From: Streptomyces mirabilis
GTDB lineage: Bacteria > Actinomycetota > Actinomycetes > Streptomycetales > Streptomycetaceae
DNA length: 64,000 nucleotides
NCBI RefSeq assembly: GCF_018310535.1
Contig: NZ_CP074103.1
Coordinates: 124,001-188,000 of the forward strand
Direction of reading: 5' to 3'
Of this stretch, positions 54,268 to 63,597 are shown in pieces; within the stretch, counting starts at the first letter, position 1, and every line of letters begins with the position of its first letter. The notes beneath the pieces were generated by a model. The model saw nothing but the letters and a program-made list of their open reading frames with translations. It made no database searches and was not told where the DNA came from. The position numbers and the translations under genes are program-made.

Positions 54268-55715
54268 TCAGCCGCCGGCCTGGGCGCGGGTGAGGGCGCG
54301 CAGGAACAGGGCCGGGTCGGCAGCGAACTGGCGGGCGCAGGAGGCGGAGCAGAAGCGGAACCTGCGGCCGTCGTACTCCCTGTGGTGCTCGGCGGTCGCG
54401 TCGACGTGCATCCCGCAGACCGGGTCGCGGTCCTCGGCCGCGGTGCCCGCTGCGGCGGTCAGTGCGCTCGGGGCGGCCGGTTGCTGGCCCAGCAGGCTGG
54501 CGATCAGGCGCAGTTCGTCGCCGATCAGGCGGGGCAGCAGGAAGCGCCGGAGCACCAGGTCGCGGCCGGCGGCCGCGAGCCGATCGGCTTGGGCGGGGTC
54601 GGCGAGCAGGCCGAGGACGGCCTTCGCGCACTGCTCGGGGGTGTCGACGAGCCTCCGGCGCCGTCGGTCAGTTGCAGGGGGATACCGCCGGCCCGGCCGG
54701 CGACGACAGGGGTGCCTTTCCAGGTGGCTTCGGAGACCACGAGGCCGAAGCCCTCGCGCACCGATTTTTGGATCACGACGTCTGCGTGCCGCTGGAAGGC
54801 GTTGACCTCGATGTTGCCGACCCCGGTGAGGTTGGTGAACAGCGAGATGTCGGGGTCGTCGGCCGCGGCAGAACTGATCTGCTGGTAGACCTGCCAGCCC
54901 TGTGGGTCGTCCAGGGCCATCGAGCCGACCAGCGCCAACTGCACCGCGGGAACGTCGCGTTTGACCGCCTTGTAGGCGGCGATGACGCCGAGCGGGTCCT
55001 TCCACGGGTCGAAGCGGGAGACCTGGACCAGCAGCGGCCGGGCGGTGTCCACGCCGATCCAGTCCAGCACGCTGACGGCGAGGGCGCTGTCGATGGGCAT
55101 GTTCTTGGGGCTGAGCGGGTCGATCGCCTGCGGGATGATCTCCACCCGTGCCGTGGGCAGGTCAGGCGGGGCGAACGCGCCGAGGATGAAGACGGCCGCG
55201 TCGAAGTCGGCCAGCAGCGGCCGCAACCGGGCCCACACGCCTTTGTTGGGTTGGGAGGAATCGATGTGGCAGCGCCACACCCACACCGCGCCGGCTCGGC
55301 CGTGCAGGTGCGGCAGGGCGAGTGGCTGCGGGTCGTGCACGATGATGACGTCGTAGGACTCCTCCAGCTGGTCGGCCACCCGCGCCGAGCAGGTGTCGTA
55401 GCAGCGCCACTGGGCCTCAGTCACACCCTGCGGGTCGCCCTGCAGGGCGTTGTGGATGGCCTTGGTGACGGTGAAGAAGTCCTCGTCGGGGGTGATGGTC
55501 TTCCAGTCGGCCACGATGCCCAGGTCCCGTAGCAGCGGCACTTCGGAGCGCAGGATCTCCGCCACGCCGCCGCCGTAGGCGGTGGCGTTGACGTGCAGGA
55601 CGCGCACCCCCTGAAGCGGCGCGGCCAGTGCCCGCAGCTCCTCGATGACCGCGTCGCCCACCACCGAGCGGTAGGCGTCCAGGTGCCTGCGGCCCACGTC
55701 GACACTCTGCAGCAT
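54268..55715 (-). CDS. GT4 glycosyltransferase (trehalose-synthase TreT-like) fused to a YHS domain, one frameshift
   Basis: From ATG 55715 the first frame gives [52 protein letters not shown] and [20 protein letters not shown], as in TreT and other GT4 enzymes. At 54649-54653 one base is missing and the protein continues in another frame ([40 protein letters not shown]). A linker then leads to a YHS domain: [40 protein letters not shown] domains are metal-binding and usually occur in copper ATPases, so this fusion is unusual. The gene ends just before galT. Confidence 0.8.
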
Positions 55716-55722
55716 CTATATC

Positions 55723-58659
55723 TCACCCTTCCGCGTGCTCGCTGGTGCGGTGGCCGGCCGATGTCCCGGTGTGGGCCGGGCCGGTGATGCGGGCCTGGCG
55801 CAGGCGGCTGGCGTTGGTGACCACCGACAGGGAGGAGGCGGCCATCGCGGCGGCAGCGATCACCGGGGAGAGCACGATGCCGAAGAACGGGTAGAGCAGA
55901 CCGGCGGCGATCGGGATGCCGGTGGTGTTGTAGCCGAACGCCAACGCGAGGTTCTGCCGGATGTTGCGCATCGTCGCCCGCGAGAGCCGGATGGTGGTGG
56001 GGATGCCGGCCAGAGAGCCAGACATCAAGGTGACGTCGGCGGCTTCGATGGCCACGTCGGTGCCGGTGCCGATCGCCAAACCGACATCCGCCTGGGCCAG
56101 CGCCGGGGCGTCGTTGATGCCGTCACCGACCATGCCGACCTTGCGGCCCTCGCCTTGGAGCCGGGCGACCTCGGCGGCCTTGTCCTCGGGGCGTACCTCC
56201 GCCAGGACATGCTCGATGCCCACCTGGCGGGCGACGGCTTCCGCGGTCCGACGCGCATCCCCGGTGATCACGACCACATGCAGCCCGAGCTCGCGCAGGG
56301 CGGCCACCCCGGCGACGGAGTCCTCCTTGACCGGGTCGGCGACGCCGAGCAGTCCGGCGGGCAGCCCGTCGAGAGCCACCAGCATGGCGGTCTTGCCATC
56401 CGCGGCCAGGGATCCGGCACGGTCCGCCAGGCCGCTGGTGGCCACCCGGGCACCGGTAAGGAGACGGGCGTTGCCGATGAGCACCTCGTGACCGTCGACG
56501 GTGGCCCTCACGCCCTGGCCGGTGACCGACTCGAACCCCGATGCGGTGGGGACCTGTACGCCGCGGTCGCGGGCGCCAGTGACGATAGCCGCCGCGAGGG
56601 GGTGTTCGGAGTCGGCCTCGGCGGCTGCGGCGAGGCCGAGCAGGTCATCGCCGTCATAGCCGGGCAGGGGGATCACGTCGGTGAGGGCGGGGTGCCCGGC
56701 GGTGATGGTGCCGGTCTTGTCCAGCACGACGGTGTCGATCTGCCGGGAGGTCTCGATGGCCTCCGCGTTGCGGAACAGGATGCCGTTGGTGGCGCCCTTG
56801 CCGGTGCCGACCACGATGGCCAGCGGGGTGGCCAGGCCCAGCGCGCACGGGCAGGCGATGATCAGCACCGCCACGGCGGTGATCAACGCGTAGGTGAACA
56901 CCGGGGACGGCCCGGTGACGTACCACAGGGCGAACGCACCCAGCGCGATGAAGATCACGACGGGGACGAACACCGCCGAGACCTGGTCGACCAGGCGGGC
57001 GATGGCCGGCCGGGACGCCTGGGCCCGCCGCACCATCTCCACGATCTGGGCCAGCACACTGTCCGCGCCCACCCGGGTGGCCTTGATCCGCAGCGACCCG
57101 GTGCCGTTCACCGTGGCGCCGACCACCTCATCACCGGTGCTCTTCTCGACCGGGACCGGCTCACCGGTGATCATCGACTCGTCGACCGCCGAATGTCCGG
57201 CGACGACCTCGCCGTCGACCGGGACTTTCTCCCCGGGCCGGATCAGGACCACGTCGCCGGGCAGGACCTGGCCGATCGGCAGTTCGGACTCGACGCCGTC
57301 GCGCAGCACCCGGGCGGTACGGGCCCGCAGGCCCAGCAGGGAGCGGATGGCCTCTCCTGTGCCGGCCTTGGCCCGCACCTCGATCAGCCGGCCGAGCAGG
57401 ATCAGGGTCAGGATGAACCCGACCTCCTCGTAATACACGCCGCGTACGCTCACCGGCGCCAGGGACGGGGCGAGCGTGATCACCAGGCTGTAGCCGAAGG
57501 CTGCGACAGTGCCCAGGGTGATCAGCGAGTTCATGTCCGGGCTGCGGTGGGCCAGGCCCAGCCAGCCGGTGCGGTGGATCGGCCAGCCCGTGTAGAGCAT
57601 CACGGGAGCGATCAGCGCCAGTGAGAACCACGCGTTGGTCAGGATGCCGGGCAGCCAGCCGGGGTGGAAGAAGTCCTCGGCCATCACCCCGAACAGCACC
57701 GGCGCCGTGAGCACCGCCCCAACCCAGACCCGCCGCGCCAAGTCGGCGATCTCCGCCCGTCGCTCGGCAGCCTCAGCATCCTCGCCCTCCGGTGCGGCCA
57801 CGGGCGGCGCGGGTGTCGCACGGGACGCGGGCGCAGCAGGTGCGGCGTCCGGGGCTACGAGGCCGACAGCTGCGCCATCCGGCGTCGGCGGGGCCGCTTC
57901 GGGTTCCGGGCCCACGACGATCTGCCCGTGCAGCATGCCCATGCCGCAGCGAAACTCGTGCCGCCCGACCGGCGCGTCGGGCACGTCGATGACGGTGGTG
58001 GCGAACGGCGGCAGTGCGGCGTCGACGCCCAGGGTGGGCGCGATGAGGCGGGCGCTGCACGGGTTGTCCTCGTCCCGCGTGAACGCCAGCCGCAGCAGCA
58101 GCCCGGGCGTGGCCAGGACGCACGCCGGGTGGTAGCCGGAGCGGACCAGGACCTCGGCGCGCTGTACGCCGTCGTCGGCCACCGCCGCCACCAACTCCGG
58201 CCCGGGCTCCGCTGCGCCGACTTCGCCCGGCGATGGTGCGTGCCCGGCCGCGGGCGCGGGCCGCCCGTCGGGCTGAGACGACTGGTCGGGTTCGACAAGC
58301 AGGGTGCCGTGGATCATGTTCATGCCGCAGGTGAAGCCGAAGGACCCGGGCCGCTGGGGTGTCAGCTCCACCGTGGTCCGGGTGAAGGGGTGCAGGTCGG
58401 CGGAGATCCCGAAGTCGGGGAAGACCACCTTCGAAGAGCAGTCGCCGCTCTCCTGCCGGTCGAACGTCAGCCTCAGCGGGCGGCCGGCGCGCACCCGGAT
58501 CCGGTTCGGCGCGTACCCGCCGCGAACCGTCACCGTCACCGCTTGCACCTCCCCGGCCGCAGTGGCCTCCTCGGCCGGTTTGGGCCCGAAGAACCACCAG
58601 GCCAGCAGCCCCGCCAGGACCAGCACCACCGCGATGACGATCAGGTCCGCTCCGGTCAT
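55723..58659 (-). CDS. P1B-type metal ATPase with two N-terminal cupredoxin-like domains
   Basis: 978 residues from ATG 58659; an ATG at 58668 is also possible. An N-terminal helix ([20 protein letters not shown]) is followed by two repeated cupredoxin-like domains ending in [18 protein letters not shown] and [18 protein letters not shown], each with a CGMxM-x-H-G metal site. The ATPase core has [39 protein letters not shown] and the YN/MAxSS helices. It should export Cu+ or a similar ion; the cupredoxin domains probably pass or sense the metal. It heads a minus-strand run with the GT-YHS, galT and csoR genes. Confidence 0.9.
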   Translation of the reverse strand: MTGADLIVIAVVLVLAGLLAWWFFGPKPAEEATAAGEVQAVTVTVRGGYAPNRIRVRAGRPLRLTFDRQESGDCSSKVVFPDFGISADLHPFTRTTVELTPQRPGSFGFTCGMNMIHGTLLVEPDQSSQPDGRPAPAAGHAPSPGEVGAAEPGPELVAAVADDGVQRAEVLVRSGYHPACVLATPGLLLRLAFTRDEDNPCSARLIAPTLGVDAALPPFATTVIDVPDAPVGRHEFRCGMGMLHGQIVVGPEPEAAPPTPDGAAVGLVAPDAAPAAPASRATPAPPVAAPEGEDAEAAERRAEIADLARRVWVGAVLTAPVLFGVMAEDFFHPGWLPGILTNAWFSLALIAPVMLYTGWPIHRTGWLGLAHRSPDMNSLITLGTVAAFGYSLVITLAPSLAPVSVRGVYYEEVGFILTLILLGRLIEVRAKAGTGEAIRSLLGLRARTARVLRDGVESELPIGQVLPGDVVLIRPGEKVPVDGEVVAGHSAVDESMITGEPVPVEKSTGDEVVGATVNGTGSLRIKATRVGADSVLAQIVEMVRRAQASRPAIARLVDQVSAVFVPVVIFIALGAFALWYVTGPSPVFTYALITAVAVLIIACPCALGLATPLAIVVGTGKGATNGILFRNAEAIETSRQIDTVVLDKTGTITAGHPALTDVIPLPGYDGDDLLGLAAAAEADSEHPLAAAIVTGARDRGVQVPTASGFESVTGQGVRATVDGHEVLIGNARLLTGARVATSGLADRAGSLAADGKTAMLVALDGLPAGLLGVADPVKEDSVAGVAALRELGLHVVVITGDARRTAEAVARQVGIEHVLAEVRPEDKAAEVARLQGEGRKVGMVGDGINDAPALAQADVGLAIGTGTDVAIEAADVTLMSGSLAGIPTTIRLSRATMRNIRQNLALAFGYNTTGIPIAAGLLYPFFGIVLSPVIAAAAMAASSLSVVTNASRLRQARITGPAHTGTSAGHRTSEHAEG

Positions 58660-58866
58660 CTCGACCATCTCCGTGTCCTGCTGCGGGCTCCCTGCCGGGC
58701 GTGCTGCTTCCACCCTTCCCTCGGCTACCCGCACCAGGTAGGGGTCTCTCGTCTCCCGGGCGGGGCCGTGTGGCCCCTGCGACCGCGGCCTGGGCAGGGG
58801 GAAAGTGGAGTCAAGACCCATGGTGGGCACCAGGCCCGCCGCATGCGAGCTGGGGAAGTGAGCGCG
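58660..58866. promoter_or_regulatory. Divergent promoter region with a GGGGCC-N4-GGCCCC dyad
   Basis: About 200 bases separate the ATPase gene from the plus-strand small-protein genes. A perfect 6-bp inverted repeat with a 4-base centre (58762-58777) lies in the middle and may bind the regulator of this cluster. No DosR-type GGGACT box was found. Confidence 0.35.
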
Positions 58867-59142
58867 ATGATGTTCTGGTACGACCACAACGTCAGCGGGT
58901 GGGGCTGGTTCACGATGTCGGTCGGCATGGTCCTGTTCTGGGCTGTGATCATCGGCGTCGGCGTCCTGCTCTACCGGGCTCTGAGCAACCCCCTGGGCCG
59001 CACCGACGTGCATGCCCCGCCCGGGCGCATACCCGAACAGCTTCTTGCCGAGCGGTTCGCCCGCGGCGAGATCGACGAGGACGAGTACCGGCAGCGCCTG
59101 GCCGCCCTGCACGAGGCCCCCTCTCCACCCAAGCGCGCATGA
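58867..59142 (+). CDS. Membrane protein with SHOCT domain
   Basis: 91 residues from ATG 58867 (GGGGAAG nine bases before). One helix ([20 protein letters not shown]) is followed by a short linker and a C-terminal SHOCT helix pair ([20 protein letters not shown]). SHOCT domains mediate oligomerisation. Such small proteins are common in copper and dormancy clusters. It opens a run of five or six plus-strand genes. Confidence 0.82.
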   Translation: MMFWYDHNVSGWGWFTMSVGMVLFWAVIIGVGVLLYRALSNPLGRTDVHAPPGRIPEQLLAERFARGEIDEDEYRQRLAALHEAPSPPKRA

Positions 59143-59193
59143 CACAGGTGCCATGACCACCGCACACCGCGATTTCGTCACGGAGGGATCCCC

Positions 59194-59463
59194 ATGACCA
59201 GCCACCACACCTCGCTGTCCACGCCCGCCTGGCGCACCGTGAACATCACCCCCGCCGAGCGCGTCGGCCGCATCGTCGTCGGACTCGCCGGGATCATCGC
59301 CGGTCTCGTCCTGCTCGCCGGTGCCGGTTCGGTGCTGGCCGTCGTCCTGGAAGTGCTGCTCATCGCGGCCGGGCTCGACTTGCTGGTCACCGGTGCGCTC
59401 GGGCACTGCCCGCTGTACGCCAAGCTCGGCCACGTCCCCAAGTCCCTGCGGAGCCCACGATGA
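59194..59463 (+). CDS. DUF2892 (YgaP-like) membrane protein
   Basis: 89 residues. After a polar N-terminus ([20 protein letters not shown]) two helices follow, then [15 protein letters not shown], whose GxCPxY motif is typical of DUF2892 proteins. The family is the membrane part of YgaP-type proteins and has no known enzymatic role. The next gene overlaps by ATGA. Confidence 0.8.
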   Translation: MTSHHTSLSTPAWRTVNITPAERVGRIVVGLAGIIAGLVLLAGAGSVLAVVLEVLLIAAGLDLLVTGALGHCPLYAKLGHVPKSLRSPR

Positions 59464-59681
59464 GCACGCCAGACCCGTCCAATGGCCCCCAGCGGGGCGG
59501 CCGGGGCGGCCATGGCTGGATGATGATCGCCTGCTGCATCCCGATGATCATCATCGCCGTCGTCCTGGTCGCCACCGGCGTCGTCGGCGTCGGCTGGATC
59601 TTCGTGGCGTTCGCCTGCCTGATCATGATGGCCCTGATGATGCGGGGCATGAGCGGCGGCAACGGCGACGGGCACCACTAG
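59460..59681 (+). CDS. Small membrane protein with a Cys-Cys helix start
   Basis: 73 residues, start overlapping the previous stop codon. A Gly-rich head ([17 protein letters not shown]) leads into two hydrophobic helices and ends with [14 protein letters not shown]. The Met, Cys and His residues suggest metal binding. It resembles the DUF2933-like small proteins found near copper genes. Confidence 0.72.
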   Translation: MSTPDPSNGPQRGGRGGHGWMMIACCIPMIIIAVVLVATGVVGVGWIFVAFACLIMMALMMRGMSGGNGDGHH

Positions 59682-59694
59682 CGGGGAGACCGCG

Positions 59695-59937
59695 ATGACC
59701 TGGCTGATCGGCGCACTGCTCCTGGCCGGATGGGCCTGCTGGGCGGCGTGGCACCTGGCCGTCTTCTGCCGCCGCTGCCCGCCGCTGGCACGCCTCGCGG
59801 GCCAGCGGGCGGCCATCGCCGCCGCTGAGCGCCGCCTGGCCTATCGCCTTGAGACCCGGCAGATCGACCCGGCCGCCTACCGCCGCGCCATGGATGAGCT
59901 GGCAGGCCGGCGGCCGACCGCCACTGGGAGGACATGA
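59695..59937 (+). CDS. Small single-pass membrane protein with a SHOCT-like tail
   Basis: 80 residues. One helix (LIGALLLAGWACWAAWHLAVF) followed by CRRCPPL and a helical tail (ERRLAYRLETRQIDPAAYRR) resembling a SHOCT repeat. Its stop overlaps the ATG of the next gene. Confidence 0.72.
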   Translation: MTWLIGALLLAGWACWAAWHLAVFCRRCPPLARLAGQRAAIAAAERRLAYRLETRQIDPAAYRRAMDELAGRRPTATGRT

Positions 59938-60622
59938 TGGCCGACGCCGCGTATGGCCTGTGGCCGCTGGTGATCCTCAACACCGCCTTGTTCGCCCTGT
60001 TCGCGATCAGCTTCTTCCACCCGAAGAACAAGCGGGACTGGCGGGCGATGGGCGGCTTCACCGCGTTCCTGGTGGCGCTGTTCACCAGATGTACGGCACC
60101 CCGCTGACCATCTACCTGCTGGGCAGCTGGCTCGGTTCGCAGTTCCCGGCCCTGCGCGCCACGCACGCCGGCGGGCATCTGTGGAACGATCTGATCGGGT
60201 GGAAGGGCGATGCGCACCTGAGCCCCTTCCACCTGGCCAGCTACGTCGCGATCGGTGCCGGGTTCTGGCTGATCGCCGTGGCGTGGAGGGTGCTGCACGA
60301 GGCCGCCCAGCACCACCGGCTGGCCACCACCGGCCCGTACGCGCGGGTGCGCCACCCGCAGTACGACGGCCTGCTGCTGGTCATGATCGGGTTCCTGCTG
60401 CAGTGGCCGACCATCCCCACCCTGATCATGTTCCCGGTCCTGGTGTGGGTGTACACACGCCTGGCCCGCAGCGAGGAACGCGAGGTCGCCAAGGAGTTCG
60501 GCGCCGACTGGGACGCCTATGCCCAGCAAACGCCCGCCTTCTGGCCCCGGCGCCGACGGCCCTCCGCTCCCCGCAACGGCACGTCCGGCAAGCCCCGCTC
60601 GACCCCGTCGGCGCGGAGGTGA
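59934..60622 (+). CDS. Isoprenylcysteine carboxyl methyltransferase-like membrane protein, one frameshift
   Basis: ATG 59934 (overlapping the previous stop) starts a membrane protein (LWPLVILNTALFALFAISFF, GGFTAFLVALFT). One base is missing near 60084-60089, and the rest continues in another frame as MYGTPLTIYLLGSWLGS and then the ICMT/phospholipid methyltransferase core: RLATTGPYARVRHPQYDGLL and WVYTRLARSEEREVAKEFGA. The family methylates C-terminal cysteines, lipids or thiols. The substrate is unknown. Confidence 0.8.
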
Positions 60623-60628
60623 ACCCCG

Positions 60629-60982
60629 GTGGCAAGCGCCGTGCTCCCCCTCGCTTGGGCCTTGCTCGGCGTCCAGACCCTGGCCACCCTCGCCTGCGCC
60701 GTCCTGGTCCGGCGCCCCCGGCCCGAAGCCGCTGTGCTACCGCGCTACCTGCACCGCACCGCCGCCGGTCTCCTGATCGCCTATGTGCTGCCGCTGCCCG
60801 CACTCCTCGCGGCCACCGCACCCGTGGCGGCCTGGGCCGGGTGGGGCGCGCTGTTCATCGCCGCCGCCCTGGTCTACGCCGCAGGCGACACCTACCGGGA
60901 CACACCCGCGACGCGAACGGCACACCAGGAGGGACGGACATGGCCAAGCAAGCCCAACCACCGCCGCCGGGCGACAAGCTGA
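60629..60982 (+). CDS. Three-helix membrane protein of unknown function
   Basis: 117 residues from GTG 60629 with GGAGGTGA upstream. Helices lie near residues 5-25, 44-68 and 70-88, followed by a polar tail. No motif was recognised. It continues the plus-strand operon of small membrane proteins. Confidence 0.65.
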   Translation: MASAVLPLAWALLGVQTLATLACAVLVRRPRPEAAVLPRYLHRTAAGLLIAYVLPLPALLAATAPVAAWAGWGALFIAAALVYAAGDTYRDTPATRTAHQEGRTWPSKPNHRRRATS

Positions 60983-61080
60983 GGGGCCCGGAGATTCCGG
61001 ACAGGGATCTCCGGGGCGTGATGTCCCTGGGGACTCCTTGTCCTGACCCGCCGAGCTACAGGGGGTTCACCCCTATGAGC
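60940..61080 (+). other. Start of a possible further gene (end unresolved)
   Basis: ATG 60940 follows a strong AGGAGGGA and reads MAKQAQPPPPGDKLRGPEIP and DRDLRGVMSLGTP, which is protein-like. Beyond about 61080 the frame runs on antisense to the nitroreductase gene and looks like shadow sequence. The gene may be truncated or frameshifted. Confidence 0.35.
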
Positions 61081-61155
61081 TGTGGCAGCCGCTGCAGCCA
61101 ACAGAGATCGCGTCCTCTGCCTGGGCCAGCGGGACGGCGGTGTGGCGTGCGCGGT

Positions 61156-62136
61156 TCACTCGACGTCAAGCACGTCTTCCACAGGGCGGCGTGGCGTCTT
61201 GGGGGCTTCGGGGCCGTATCCGAGGCGCAGCACCATCTGCACGTGTCCCATGGCGGTCTGCGGGTCGCGCACGATCCAGCGCAGGTCGGGCCATTCGAGG
61301 GCGTGGGAGGTCAGCGAGGTGGACAGCCCGTTCACGGTGGCCAGGAGCAGGACGCGCTCCATCGCCTGGCCTGCGTGCAGCCAGTCGTCCGGCCCGTCGT
61401 CGGACGTGCCGAGCAGGACCAGATGAGGCGTGTGCTCGAAGGTGGCGGTTCCACGGTCTGCCACAGGGCTGCGGCCCGCGAAATCGCGCACCGGTGCCTT
61501 ACCGTCCCGCTTGCGGGGCCCGAAGGCGTACTCGGGGATTCCGTCGGTCGCCGTGTCTGCGCCGATGCGGGTCCAGCGGGCCAGTTCCTCGGCGCGTTCG
61601 GCGTCCACCGCATCGCGGCCCTCCGCATCGTGGACCAGCTCCAGCAGCGACTGCACATGCCACGCGCCGGGGAAGGCCAGCCGTGCTCCCTCCTGGCGGG
61701 CGGCGTCGCGGAGGGTGTCCTGCACAGCTGGGGGTATGTCGGTCTCCGCGAACGGATGGCGGCTGGTGTGCCGGCGAGGGATCGCGGGGTACAGGGCGGC
61801 GAGAGCGCCGCTGATGCGCGCCGGGTCGGTCAGCCGCACCGTTGCGAGCAGCTGCGGGTCGGCAGGGTCGGGCAGCAGCTCGGTGGCCGGCTCCCAGCCC
61901 GCGTGAGCGGCGGCGACGCGCAGGTTGAACAGGGCGGCGCCGCAGCCGAGGTGGAGGGCGCGGCCTGCCGGGTCGGCGTGCGGCATGGCCCGCCCGGGAT
62001 CCGCGCGCAGGTGGAAGGTGCTGGAGCCGTGGAAGAAGCGGAACCGCCACGGCTGCGCGTTGTGCATGGACGGAGCGGCCGTGGCGTCCTTGACCAGGGC
62101 CGTCACCGCCTTGGCGTCGAGCCGTTGCGACAGCAC
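61156..62136 (-). CDS. Acg-type nitroreductase family protein
   Basis: 326 residues. TAAPSMHNAQPWRFRF is the FMN-binding start shared by nitroreductases; LHLGCGAALFNLRVAAAHAG, ALYPAIPRRHTSRHPFAETD and the C-terminal GHVQMVLRLGYGPE match the Acg subfamily. In mycobacteria Acg proteins belong to the dormancy regulon and bind FMN tightly with little nitroreductase activity. This fits the nearby universal stress protein and phosphoketolase. Confidence 0.88.
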   Translation of the reverse strand: MLSQRLDAKAVTALVKDATAAPSMHNAQPWRFRFFHGSSTFHLRADPGRAMPHADPAGRALHLGCGAALFNLRVAAAHAGWEPATELLPDPADPQLLATVRLTDPARISGALAALYPAIPRRHTSRHPFAETDIPPAVQDTLRDAARQEGARLAFPGAWHVQSLLELVHDAEGRDAVDAERAEELARWTRIGADTATDGIPEYAFGPRKRDGKAPVRDFAGRSPVADRGTATFEHTPHLVLLGTSDDGPDDWLHAGQAMERVLLLATVNGLSTSLTSHALEWPDLRWIVRDPQTAMGHVQMVLRLGYGPEAPKTPRRPVEDVLDVE

Positions 62137-62383
62137 CGGGGCCTCCCTCCGGGAGCCGACGGGCCTGCGCGCGAGGACGGCCCGCCTCTCCCTCCACTAT
62201 TCCACTCGGGGCCAGGGCGAGAAGAGAGCCGAGGGCCAGCGGCACGGGCCTGGACAGCGCGGGGGAAAGGGGCAGCCAGCCGTTTGTGTCCCTCAGGAAT
62301 GCGGAGGGATTCCGGACGGTGGATGCTGGTCGGGCAGGGGGGTCGGCCAGGGCCCAGCCCTGGGTGACACGGAGGTACCGGCT

Positions 62384-63255
62384 ATGGAACCTGTCGTCAC
62401 CGTGGGCCTCGACGGTTCCCCGGAGAGTCTGTCCGCTGCGCACTGGGCGGCACGCGAGGCCGTGCTACGCGGGCTCCCGCTACGCCTGATCCATGCATGC
62501 ACGCCCACGCGGGACACGCGGGAGGACATCTGGGAAGCGGACGCGCACCGCGAAGGGGAGCAACGCCTCCTCCACGCTGCGGACAGCGAACTGCGCGCAC
62601 GCTACCGGGCCTTGCCCTGACCACGAGCCTGGTTGCGGAGGATGCCACCACCGCCCTGCTCACCGCCGCGCACGACGCCGAGATGCTGGTGCTGGGCTCG
62701 CGAGGCATCGGCCGGGTCGAGGGCTTCTTCCTCGGCGACATCGGTCTGCACGTGGTGGCACGAGCCGATCGGCCCGTCGTCCTGGTCCGCGCCGATGAGC
62801 AGCAGGACGATCAGGCAGCCTGTGCGGAGGATCCCGGCGTGGTCGTGGGACTGAGCCTGCGCCCGACGTGCGAGGAGGTGCTGGAGTTCGCGTTTGGTGC
62901 CGCTGCCCGTCGCGGCAGTGCGCTGCGTGCCGTCCACTGTATGAGCCTGCCGGTCCCGGCCTCCGCGTTCTGGTCCACGAGCTCCGAGGCCGCCGAAGCT
63001 GTCGCGAGGGCGGCGGGCCAGGAACTGCGCAGGACGCTCCGCCCGTGGCAGGAAAAGTTTCCCAGGGTGCGGGTCCTCGACGAAGTCATATTCGACAGCG
63101 CCAGCCGGGCCATGGCGCATGGGGCGTCAGGATCCGCCCTCCTGGTCGTCGGCCGGCGGCGCGACCGCCCTGCCCTGACACCGGGCCTCGGTCCGGTGGC
63201 CCACGCCGCCATTCACCACGCTCTGTGCCCGGTCGCTGTCATCGCTCACGACTGA
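62384..63255 (+). CDS. Universal stress protein with two USP domains, one frameshift
   Basis: ATG 62384 starts USP domain 1 (VVTVGLDGSPESLSAAHWAA). Around 62604-62608 one base is missing, and the rest continues in another frame: LVAEDATTALLTAAHDAEML, then the ATP-binding LVLGSRGIGRVEGFFLGDIG. Domain 2 follows (GVVVGLSLRPTCEEVLEFAF to LLVVGRRRDRPALTPGLGPV). Tandem USP proteins of about 290 residues bind ATP and accumulate in stress and hypoxia. With the base restored the gene would be normal. Confidence 0.85.
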
Positions 63256-63597
63256 CCCGGCTTGTGCCTTGACGGACGCATCCTGGCAAGCAGTGCCCAG
63301 CGGGTGGCTGCGCACGGCTGTGGCGGGCGGTTCAGTCGCGCCCGCTCCCGGGACGTGGACCATCACAGGGTCCGACCGGCCCCCATGTGCGGACCGCTGG
63401 TCTCTACCCTCACCGGGTATCGCAGGGCAAGGATGGTTGCCACGCCAGCCGACGGCCTGCGCCTACACCGTCCGCCGTGAAGGGCCCGATACACCAGGGT
63501 CGAGTTCGCGGCCCGGGCCACGGCGCCGGAGCCTGGAGGTATTCGCCGAAGATGGCGTGGCCTGGCTGATCGCTCATCCCCGTCGAGAGAAGCCGCT
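63256..63597. other. Non-coding stretch before the pspA gene
   Basis: About 340 bases. Several open frames run through it, but their translations look like shadows. It presumably holds the pspA promoter. No operator was recognised. Confidence 0.4.

Noticed and set aside
61028..61051. GGGGACT...GTCC as a DosR-type box
   Set aside because: Spacing is off by one, several conserved positions fail, and it lies within a possible coding start.
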